Shown one piece after another: positions 48,988 to 58,649 of a DNA stretch of 64,000 nt. This DNA comes from Crocodylus rhombifer (Eukaryota; Chordata; Crocodylia; Crocodylidae), in NCBI GenBank assembly GCA_038503035.1, contig JAVSML010001079.1:186001-250000 (forward strand), read 5' to 3'. Under the pieces are notes generated by a model. The model made no database searches and had not been told where the DNA came from. It saw only the letters and a program-made list of their open reading frames with translations. The position numbers were made by a program, and so were the translations under genes. Positions within the stretch are counted from its first letter, which is position 1. Each line of letters opens with the position of its first letter.

Positions 48988-51549
48988 GGCTCATCAGGGG
49001 AGGGAGAGGTAGAGAACCCAGAGAGCCATGGAACACCAAATCAAGAGACAACCACAAGAACAGCCCAGCCAAGACAGGCAATGAGCACAAGAAGTACTGA
49101 GGTAAGAGACAGGGGCCTGGATAGGGGTTGGGGTGGTGGTGCATACAGCCTCAGGAGGCCTTAAATACCTCTACATTAATGTTCATAGTATGGGGAACAA
49201 GCAGGAGGAACTTGCCCTTCTGCTAGCTAACACAAACCCAGACATAGTGGGACTCACTGAAACTTGGTGGGATCCAGCACACAGCTGGGTGGTAAACATC
49301 AAGGGCTATAGGCTGTATAGGTGGGATAGAATGGGGAGGAAAAGTGGGGGTGTGGCGCTCTACATCAAAAAGCAATACACATCCTCAGCAACCAGCACTG
49401 GGTCTGAGGTAGGGCAGACTGAGGAGCTCTGGGTTGGAATACAAGAGGTTCAGGGGGAAAGGGACTTAATGGTGGGGGTCTACTACAAGCCAACCAACCG
49501 GAGGGAAGAGCTGGACCAGGAATTCTCAGGTCAGCTCATGGAGGCAGTTACGTCAAGGGATGTGGTCATTATGGGTGACCTAAACTATCCAGACATCTGC
49601 TGGGAAGAGCAGTCAGCCAGGTCTGACCGCTCACGAAGGTTTCTAGCTGAGTTACAGGGCCTCCACCTAACCCAGGAGGTACACAGTCCCACCAGGGGAA
49701 ATGCATTATTGGACCTGGTCCTGGCCACAGGTAATGACCTGGTGAGGGAACTGCGGGTTTTCGACCAGCTGGGCAATAGCAATCATTGCCTACTGGAATT
49801 CACCATCCAGCGCAGGGTGTCAAAGTCCTGCAGCAAGGCAGCAGCCCTGGACTTCAGGAGGGCAGATTTCAATGAGGTAAGGAGACTAGTCAGGGAGGCA
49901 CTGATGTTCCGGAGGGGAGGGGAGTTGGGAGTCCAAGAAGAGTGGACGTTCCTTAAGAAGACAATCCTCCAAGCCCAAAGGCTGACAATCCCCATGTGGA
50001 TCAAAGGGGGCAAGAGTGCTCAAAAGCCCCTATTGCTCACCAAAAGCATCCAGGAATGTATCAAAGCCAAAAAGAAGGTGTACACTCAATGGAAGGGAAG
50101 GGCCATCACCAAGGAGGATTATACCTCCATTGGTCAAGACTGTACGGGGGCTGTTAGGTGAAGATGGAACTGGGATTAGTGACCTGGATCAAGGATAACA
50201 AGAAGTATTTTTTAAATACATAGGGGGTAAAAAGAAGGTACCGGGTAACACAGGGCCTCTGCAGGACATGTTTGGTAATCTGGCGGTAGCACTAGATGAC
50301 AAAGCTAATCTCTTTAACAGATTCTTTGCTTCCATTTTTCTGAGCAGGGACAGGGACATCCCCCCCACTGGGATTCCGGATGGACCCAGGGGAGGCACAG
50401 CAAGGCCCAGGGTCAGTGAGGACCTAGTCAGGGAACTTTTGGTGGGACTAGACATGTTCATTTCAGCAGGTCCTGATGATCTCCACCCCAAAGTGCTGAG
50501 GAAATTAGCAGAGGTCATTGCGAGACCCTGACACAGCTTTACGAGCACTCATGGTGCTCTGGCGAGGTACCAGAGGACTGGAAAAGAGCTAATGTGGTCC
50601 CCATTTTCAAAAAAGGGAGGATAGAGGACCCAGGAAACAATAGGCCAATAGTTTTACCTCAGTCCTGGGCAAGCTCTTTGAGAAAATTTTCCAGGAGCAC
50701 ATCTGCAAGGAACCAGCAGGGGAGATTATGCATAAGGGCAATCAACATGGGTTCATTAGAGGCAGGTCCTGTCAGACCAACCTGGTTGCCTTCTATGACC
50801 AGGTCACAAAAGCCTTGGACGCAGGTGTCATGGTGGACGCAGTCTTTCTAGACTTTAGGAAGGCCTTCAACACAATCTCTCACCCCGTCCTCATTAAAAA
50901 ATTAGGTGACTGTGATGTCAATGCCTACACAGTCAGATGGGTCACAAATTAGCTGGAGGGCCGCACCCAGAGAGTGGTGGTGGATGGGTCATTTTTGACT
51001 TGGAGGGATGTGGGGTTCCCCAGGGCTCGATCCTTGGGCCTGCACTGTTCAATATCTTCATCAGCGACTTGGACAGGGGGTGAAAAGTACCTCCTTCAAA
51101 TTCATGAATGAAACTGAGATGTGGGGAGAAGTGAGCATGCTAGAAATGAAGGACAGGCTACAACTAGATCTGGACAGGTTACAGAGGTGAGTGGATGAGA
51201 ATAGGATGGGTTTCAATACTGACAAGTACAAGGTATTGCACCTGGGGAGGAAGAACCAGCACCATACCTACAGGCTGGGGAACTCCCTTCTTGTCAGCTG
51301 AACAGGACCTTGGAGTCATTATAGACTCCAAGATGAACATGGGCCACCAATGTGGAGATGGCTAACTGCCAGTCAGGAAGGAAGGCTAACTTCCAGGAGG
51401 CTAACTGCACCTTGTTGTGCATCCACAGATGCATCATGAGCAGGTCCAAGGAGGTGATCCTCCCCCTCTATGCGACATTGGTCAGGCCACAGTTGGAGTA
51501 CTATGTCCATTTCTGGGCGCCGCACTTCAGAAGGGATGTGGACAGCATC
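48940..51549 (+). mobile_element. CR1 LINE, ORF2 relic, 3' end lost
   Basis: A 342-codon plus-strand frame (49133-50161) holds the endonuclease: YINVHSMGNKQEELALLLA, PDIVGLTETWW and MGDLNYPDICWEEQSARS. The catalytic SDH is changed to SNH (GNSNHCLLEF, about 49.78 kb). The RT follows in broken frames: VPIFKKGR (about 50.6 kb), [20 protein letters not shown] (about 50.74 kb) and FRKAFNTISH (about 50.86 kb). At about 51.1 kb the metal-binding FADDTKMW has become FMNETEMW, removing both aspartates. CR1 similarity stops at about 51549, where foldback copy 2 begins, so the 3' end is missing. Confidence 0.92.
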
Positions 51550-52018
51550 AGGAGTGAGGTGGGGGCTCCCCTGTGTCTCCCCAGCTTGGCGACTAGTGCT
51601 TCCTGGGTCTGGGGGGGGCACCTGGGCTCCCCCCGTGGCCAATTGCCAAGCTGGGAGGGTGCAGGGGGACCCCCAGCGTGCTCCCTGACGGATCTGGAAG
51701 TGGACTGGAATTACTTCCAGTTCGCTTCTGGGTTCGCTGCTGAGCATGCATTCCCCCACCCCCTGTGCTCCTGTGGGATGCTCCATCTGCCCCAGCATTC
51801 ACAAGCCATGACTGGTACCTTGAGGTATGTAGAAAAAAAACATTTAAAGCTGTGCTGATGGTGAAATCACTGATTCTCCGAATCGGCATCAAATCTTCAG
51901 ATTTGGATTTGGCTGAATTGAATAGGGGACAGTGATCTGAATCGACAAATTGAATCACTTTCCCTGATTCCAGACAAATCTGAATCCGAACTGAATAGGG
52001 CCTGTTTCACACATGCCT
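51549..52018. mobile_element. foldback element, copy 2 (left arm missing)
   Basis: Contains the centre-like AAGTGGACTGGAATTACTTC segment (about 51.7 kb), the arm TACCTTGAGGTATGTAGAAA (about 51.82 kb) and the GATTC/GAATC-rich flank of copies 1 and 3. The left arm is absent; CR1 sequence takes its place. Confidence 0.75.
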
Positions 52019-52019
52019 A

Positions 52020-52935
52020 GTATCTAGGCTCTTTCTGAATACCTCTTGTAATGGAGAGTCCACAACTTCTTTGGGTGCTCTATTCCACTGCCTCACTATT
52101 CTAATAGAGAAGTTTTCCTTGATATCCAATCTAAACTTACTTTGCTGCAACTTCAAGGCATTGATCCACATCCTCCTGTCTGCAGCACAAGAGAAAAGGT
52201 GCTTTCATTTGTCCTTAGGGAAGCCCTGCGAGCATAACTGCTTCCCTCTTAAGCATTTTTTCTGCAAGCTGAACATGCTGCAGATGCTGATTGCAGCTGC
52301 TGGCTCCTTTAGCCCCTCCTTGTATGACTTGCTTTCCAAGTCCTTGATCATCCTTGTTGTCTGCCTCTGGAGTGTCTGTAACTTCTCCATGAACTTTTTA
52401 AAATGTGGAGCCCAAAACTGAACACAATACTGCAAACAAGGCCTAATCAGTGCCAAGTAGGGATACACTATTATCTCCTGTGTCTTGTACCTAATGTTTC
52501 TATTGATGCATCCAAAAACCATAGTTGTCTTTTGTGTGACTGCATCACAATGTAGGTTCATATTGAGTCCGTGCGCTACCAACACTCCCAAATCCTTTTC
52601 CATAGGGCTGCCATCCAGCCAGATACCACCTGTTTTATATTTGTGTTTTTGATTATTCTTACTGAGGTGTGTAGCACCTTGAATTTTTCTGCATTGAACT
52701 TCATCCTGTTAGCTCTAGCCAAGCTTTCCAGTCTGCCTAGATCCTTCTTAACTGTGTTCCCAACTTCCAGTGTGTTCAGTTCTTCCCAGTTTTGTGTCAT
52801 CTGCAAACTTGTTCAAGTAGCTTTCTATAACAGTATCTAAATCAATACTCACTTCGTACAGCACTGTGTCCAAGACAAACCTCTGTGGGACTCCACTTGA
52901 AACCTCCTGCCATTCTCATGTGGATCCATTCATAA
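52020..52935 (-). mobile_element. older CR1/L3-type LINE, RT fragment
   Basis: Minus-strand fragments give KFADDTKLGR (about 52.81 kb), ANRMKFNAEKFKVLH (about 52.7 kb), MEKDLGVLVAHGLNMNLHCD (about 52.6 kb) and FWAPHFKKFMEKLQTLQRQ (about 52.4 kb). These are RT palm and C-terminal motifs of a CR1/L3-type LINE. The FADD pair is intact, but a frameshift follows it. Sequence divergence from the other CR1 copies is larger, suggesting an older insertion. The element is 5' truncated at about 52935, where the Harbinger relic begins. Confidence 0.8.
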
Positions 52936-52949
52936 TTACCTTTGCTTGA

Positions 52950-53400
52950 GGTGACTGAGTCAGTTACCTACCCATTTGATGGTAGTTTTGTTCAGCCACA
53001 TTGCTCCAATGTGTTTACTGGGGAAACCCTGGTTGGTGAATCCACCTATGACCTCCTGTGTGTTGGCACAGTATATGATAGGTGGGGCCATTACCCATTG
53101 GATTGCCAGAAAAACTTCCCACCTAGCCTCTTTGCTGTTGACTTGCCAAGCTGAAATGGATTGCCATGCACTGGAGGCTATTTGGGCTCATAAACTTCTA
53201 TATAGTGATGGCACTGTGCTTCTCCATGGATAAAGTTGCCTGCATCACTGTTCTCGATTGTTGTATGTGTGAGGCAAGCTTGGGGTAGATCTTCATGAAG
53301 GTGCCAGGGGGAAAGCAAACATTCACATGCTACTGCATGTCATCCTGGGTGACCAGCATGATCCACTCCAACCAGTCACTGGTTCTATCCCTGGCCTGGA
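52950..53400 (-). pseudogene. PIF/Harbinger transposase relic, N-terminal part
   Basis: Reading from 53.39 kb down on the minus strand in alternating frames: DWLEWIMLVTQDDMQ, then TFMKIYPKLASHIQQSRTVM, then MEKHSAITI, then GNPFQLGKSTA, then EVIGGFTNQGFPS and IGAMW. This order matches the helix-turn-helix and pre-catalytic region of HARBI1-like transposases (LAPxIQRQDTxMR, PVEKRVAIAIW, FGVGKSTA, GFPxCxGAIDGTH). The first catalytic Asp lies where similarity breaks off at 52.96 kb, replaced by a LINE. Several stops are present. It may belong to the same element as the Myb-like relic at 48.5 kb. Confidence 0.65.
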
Positions 53401-54044
53401 AATGCTGCTTTTCTATTTGGAGCCATTCCTACAAGTGCCTGGATACAATGTGGTGACCTGTAGCCAAAACAATTTCAGGGTAGCAGCTGCTGCCACAGAT
53501 TAGGAGCTAGACCTACTAACTGTCTGTTGTTTGGCAGTGAGCACATGCATGCACTTCTCCCCCACAAATACTGCTCCCTTGCCTTTTGCACAAATGGAAG
53601 TAGTCATGGCAGCCAACACAGCCTGCCAACATCACCTTTTCTGCTCAATCTTGTGTATGAGTTCACAACACTGGGCCAGCAAGGCCTGCAAGGTATGGAT
53701 TTGTATGTGATGACCACATACAGATCCATTGCAGTCAATGGTGATGGAGTCATGGTTACTGGTGGCTGTACCAATATAGTGGAAATATAGGTGGGCAATC
53801 AGAGGAACGAACTGTGTAGTCAATCACACCAAAATCTCTTCCACCAAAATTTCACACAGTTTGAACACCCAGTAGGCACTTTGGTTGGTGCTGACAGAGT
53901 CAGAGGAACCTGTGGACACTTGACCAACACAAGCCATGCTGGGATGTGTGCTCGAGCCTCTGGTCACCTGCTGGAAGAAAGGCAGCATGCATTCAGCTTC
54001 TGTTTAAATCAAAATGGAGGATAGGTGACATGTGGACATTAAGG
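53401..54044. other. unassigned DNA, possibly Harbinger 5' region
   Basis: No clear motif. Minus-strand frames at 53.6-53.82 kb might be the start of the transposase gene, but I cannot show it. Confidence 0.4.
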
Positions 54045-54288
54045 GTGAGCAAAATGGGCCCTGCTCGATTTGGATTCAGATTCAGCCCAAATTGGGGACA
54101 GTGATTCAATTCATTGATTCGGATCACTGTCCTCAATTTGATTTGGCAGAATCCAAATCTGAAGATTCAAGGCTGATTCAGAGAATTGGCGATTTGGACA
54201 TAGAAAAAACATTTAAAGCTGTGTCTACATACCTTGAGGTACCAGGCATGTCTCATGAATGCTGTGATAGATGGAGCATCCCACAGGA

Positions 54289-54311
54289 GTGTGTGTGTGT
54301 GTGTGTGTGTG
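54289..54311. repeat. (GT)n microsatellite
   Basis: Uninterrupted GT repeat of 23 bases inside foldback copy 3. Confidence 0.95.
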
Positions 54312-54537
54312 GGCAGAAGTGGACTAGAAGTACTTCAGAAAGACTTCTGGGTCCACTGGGGAGCATGCTGGGGAGCCCCCTGCACTTCTGTGGGATGCTC
54401 CATCCACCCCAGCATTGCAGCATTCAAGAGCTGCCTGCTACCTAGAGGTATGTAGAAAAAACATTTAAACCTGTGTTTATGTCCAAATCACCAAATCTTT
54501 CTGAATCTCTTTGAATCAATTTAGAGGGTTCCAATTT

Positions 54538-54581
54538 GATTCAGGGAGATTAAAGGGTCGATTCAGGGAGATTAAAGGGTC
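54538..54581. repeat. 22-bp tandem duplication
   Basis: Two identical units starting GATTCAGGGAGATTAAAGGG in the right flank of foldback copy 3. Confidence 0.93.
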
Positions 54582-54660
54582 CTCTGATTTGACTCAGATT
54601 CGGAGATTTGGCCACCAAATCTGACCGAATCTCCGCTGAATCAAATCAGGGACTGAAATT

Positions 54661-56288
54661 TCCCATAGCCCTAGTGGACATGCCAGTCCCATAACTTCTC
54701 TTTTTCAGCACAAGTTGCAGCACAATTAGTCCCATGACAAATGTAATGTCTGTATATAGCCAGTGAATTAAAAGAGTATATACTGCAAACATTCAAAATG
54801 TTTTGTATATTACTTCCTACCCATTATCTACAAAAACCCCACCTCTATCTGACTAAGGCTGCTGCAGAAAATAATGAATTAAACAGCATTTTGTTGTCTG
54901 TTATTTTAAATTATTTCCAATTTTATTTTATTTTGATAAAAAGCGGATAAATACCAAAATGCATATATTTGCATCCATGGAAAAGAAAAGCAGAAATCAC
55001 TGGCAGAGTTGTATGAGGCAGAGATAGTCAGAAACAATGAAGTCTCAGATTGAAAAATGAAAGAGAGGGAAAAAGGCTTGTGGTTTAATATGAAGGAAAA
55101 AATATATGACAGAATCTTTCATCTCTGGCCATGTTTGCTGCAAAGTAATAGGATACATTGGCTCTGAACGGAGAAGATAAGAGAATGGGATAAAAACAGT
55201 ACAGCGATCATGAGAGTAAAATTATTTCCTTGTTTTTATTGCTAAAGATGTACAAACGCAAAAGGATGTAACAGCAGAGAATAAAAAAGGCCAAGCGATG
55301 GGTTGTTAGTGGTGGGGATACATTTTAAAAGGGGTACAGACCAAGATGTCAGCACTCCTAAAACTGGCAGAGTAATGCTGCCTACAGATGTGGTGTAGAC
55401 ATTTAAAACAACATTGGCTATCTATAGATTTTATTTCAAATTTTGCAAAAATCAAAGCCATTGCAGTAATTTGGTTTCCTTGCTTTTATTATGCCTACAG
55501 AACTGTGGAGAGCAAGAAAGAATATGGGATCCTAAAAATTAACGCTGTTACACCAAGATACATACCTGGCCATTATATGTAAGTAACAACAATCTATGTC
55601 CCCTTTTATAAATGTGCTGTCAGAGCATCTCAAAGCATTTTAGATTTACAAAGGTCTTGAGTGGTTCAGTTAGTATCTTCCACCCATTTTACAGACTGAA
55701 AAACTGAGGGGAAAATTAACATTTTCCACCTTGGGTGACCAAAGCGGGCCACCTGCAGCTGCATTTAGACTCTAAGTGGCCCTTGAAATTAAATGGCAAT
55801 TTACCTAGAATAAATGGGAATTTACCTAGAGGCCAACAGGTCTTGGCTGATGAAGTAGCATAGAAAAATGATACAAGATGAAGGACACTGCATGTAGTTC
55901 ATTGTCATACAGTAGCTTAGTCTCAGAAGATTTTTAGTGGAATGTGAAGACTCAAGAGTGCTAGATAGTTTGGAGACTCAGCTCAACTTTTGAGTGCTTA
56001 TTGAGCAATCTCTTGAATCTTGCATACTGTGCTGGCATTATCCTATTTTGTTGTCCTCCTACATTAGTTTGATCACTCCTCAATAAAACTCCAACAGAAT
56101 TAGCAGCTGTCACATTTTCTTCAGACCTTGATCTAAGTGTACCTTCTGGATTGATGAGGTGTACCCTTACAGATAATTCAGTTTGTACATTATTAAGGTC
56201 CATTATTTTCCTTCAAAAGTAAGCAAGTTATTCATAGTGAAAGACTTAGTTTCCTAAATGGATATTGTTGTGTCTCCTGTCTCCTTTT
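54661..56288. other. unassigned DNA
   Basis: No gene recognised; AT-rich with chance frames only. Confidence 0.55.
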
Positions 56289-56660
56289 AGGGGCGTGTCC
56301 AGATGAGCCTGCGCACGTCTCTTGCAGTGTCTCAAACTCCCGTGAGATACTGCAAGAGGCATGTGCAGGAATGAGAAAATGTTCCCCACACTGCAAATTT
56401 GCAGCATGGGGGAAAAATTAGACCCCTGGATATCCAGGGGTCAAAAAACCCCACAAAGAAAAAAAGTGGGGTAGGGCACAGTCCCAGACTGTGCCCTGAG
56501 AAAACTGAAGGCTGGGTCCTCCACAGAGACACTCGGGCTGCCAGAGTATCTCTGTGGTTAGCCCTCACCCTGGTACTGAACCATGCTGCCTACCTGTGCA
56601 GGGCAGGCAGCGTGCCAGCAGGGAGCTGGATCCAGGCTTCAGTGCTGAAAAAGTAAGGGG
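56289..56660. mobile_element. hairpin-chain element, left end
   Basis: Begins GGGGCGTGTCCAGATGAGCC, resembling the termini at 48.05 and 63.47 kb. Four consecutive hairpins follow: 56313-56366 (20-bp arms, few mismatches), 56384-56411, a perfect 22-bp palindrome 56421-56442 centred on GGATATCC, and 56521-56557. Non-coding. The partner terminus may be at 63468. Confidence 0.55.
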
Positions 56661-56689
56661 TGGAGGGGGGAGCTTGAGGAGAGGAGAGG

Positions 56690-57510
56690 GGAGGGGACCC
56701 CTGCCAGCCCCACCCACTCCCCCACTCCCTGCCCTGCCTGGCCCCATCCCCCTGAACCTCCCCATCCCTGCCTCACCCCCTGAAACCCCCCAATCCATAC
56801 ACCAGCCAGCTTCATCCCCTATCTGCCCCCTGAGTCCCCCCAGTCCCTGCCCAACCTGGCCCCATCCCCCCAGTCCCCTAAGCCCCCCCCGATGCATGCC
56901 CTACCTGGCTCCCTACCTGCCCCCAAAGCACTCCTGATCCCTACCCCACCTGGACTCACTCCCTGCCTGCCCCTTGAACACCTCAATCCCTACCCTGCCT
57001 GGCCCCACCCTTCATCCGGCCCCTGAGCCCCACCAATGGCTGCCCCACCTGGCCCCATCCCCCACTTCCCCGAGCCCCCCAAGCTCTGCCCCACTCAAGC
57101 CCCCTGAGCCTCCAATCCCTTCCCCACCCAGCCCCATCCCCTGCCTGCCCCCTGACCTCCCTGATCTCTGCCCCACCTGGCACCACTGCGTGTCTTCCCT
57201 GAGCCCCCCCAATCCCTGCCTTGCCCCACCCTGCCCCAGCCCCCTCAGCCCTCTGAGCCCTCCAATCCCTGCCCCACCTGGACCCGTCCTCCCCATCCCC
57301 CTGAGCCCCTGATCCCTGCTCTGCCCAGCCACACCCCCAGCCTGTCCCCCAAGCCCCACCCCACCTGGCCCAGGCCCCACCTGCCACCTAAGCCCCCCCG
57401 ATCTCTGCCCCACCCAGCTTCACCCCCCACCTGCCTCCTAAGCCCCTGATCCCTGCTCCATCTGGACCCATCCCCCCACCCCCCCGATCCCTGCCCCCAC
57501 CTCAGCATCC
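56690..57510. repeat. C-rich degenerate minisatellite
   Basis: About 820 bp of imperfect units of roughly 45-55 bp with CCCTGCCC, ACCTGGCCCCATCC and TGAGCCCCC words. The plus strand is strongly C-biased and the minus strand G-rich. Collagen-like and proline-rich frames here are artefacts of the repeat. Confidence 0.85.
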
Positions 57511-58430
57511 CAGGAAATAAGAGCCCCACCAGCACTTACTGGCAGTTCCAGCTGGCACTGGGGTCACTGGGGTCCCCCTGCACAGAGCGGGGTGGTGTGA
57601 CAGCTGCAGCAGTCCCAAACCAGGCTCTGCTTCCCTGCTCTGTCCTGTGTTGCATGGTGGGGGGGGGGCTCTTCTAGGAGGCCCCAGAGCCCCCTCAGCC
57701 TCTCCTCCTGCAGTGAGTAAAGGCTTTTTTTTTCTTCTTTTTTTTTAAAGTTCTGGAGGCTGGGGGGTAGGGGCAGCCATGGGAAGCTGGGGGTGGGTCT
57801 GAGTGGGGCAGGCATTGGTGGGGTCTGGAGGAGTGGAGGGGGGTTGGGACCAGGTGGGGCAGCAATCCAGGGGGCTGGGGGAGTAAGCAGGGGGTGGTAG
57901 CCCACTGTGGAGGCCATTTGGCCCCTGTTGGGGGGATGTTGCANNNNNNNNNNGTAGCCCACTGTGGAGGCCATTTGGCCCCTGTTGGGGGGATGTTGCA
58001 CCGGTGGGGGGGGGGCTGTAGCCCCTGTGGAGGTGCTGTAGCTCCTGAGGTGGGGGCTGTAGCCCCTGGGGGGGCAGCAAAATATATTCAAAATATGAAT
58101 TCATGAAATATGTATTTAGAATTCACTTTATTATGATGATAGAGACACTCATAGGCCTCCAAATTGCTTTAACACTGTAGATAAATCAATAAAACATAGC
58201 CCAACTGATCGCTGTCTCTCTGTCTCTTGCTTTTTCTCTCTCACTCTAATGGTCTTTTGTTTTAATTATGGAGGAACATGGATTTGAGGATATTTTACAG
58301 AGTGGCTTTGGGTTTTTTTTATCAGGGATTTTTCAGTTTTCCAACAGGGAACACCAGAATTCCTGCTAGGGAGGCCAGTGGCAGTACCCTGCTTGCTTAG
58401 AGCTGGCACCTTGGACCCAGCTGGGGGTTT
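57511..58430. other. GC-rich spacer with G-rich repeats and assembly gap
   Basis: Contains a poly-G run near 57659, a T-rich run near 57726-57747 and imperfect ~30-bp units with GGGCTGTAGCCCCTG up to 58075. The N gap is inside. No gene is seen. Confidence 0.6.
57944..57953. other. 10-N assembly gap with identical 47-bp flanks
   Basis: Ten N. The 47 bases before (57897-57943) and after (57954-58000) are identical, starting GTAGCCCACTGTGGAGGCCA. Confidence 0.98.
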
Positions 58431-58649
58431 TCATAGATTTCCTAGACATTAGGGCTGGAAGGGACCTTGGAAGATCTTTGAGCCCAGCCCCCTGCCCCAG
58501 GGGCAAGAATTCAGCAGGGGTCATAGGATCCCAGCAAGATAAACATCCAAATTTCTCTTGAAGGTGTTCAAAGTAGGTGCTTGAACCACCTCCGGTGGCA
58601 GACTGTTCCAGACCTTGGGGACTCAGACAGTAAAGAAGTTCTTCCTTAT

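Larger units (their letters stand above)
54045..54660. mobile_element. foldback element, copy 3
   Basis: GATTC/GAATC-rich flanks, arms around 54195-54245 and 54440-54480, and a central AGAAGTACTTC segment match copies 1 and 2. In the left arm a 21-bp block (54204-54224) is inverted relative to copy 1. A (GT)n run occupies 54289-54311 and a 22-bp tandem duplication lies at 54538-54581. Confidence 0.8.

Noticed and set aside
48634..49164. 176-codon plus-strand frame
   Set aside because: It joins an out-of-frame part of the Myb-like relic to CR1 DNA. The true domain motifs are in another frame.
56974..57535. Collagen-like and proline-rich frames on both strands
   Set aside because: They arise from the C-rich minisatellite. 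Frames occur on both strands with the same repeat period and no conserved domain.
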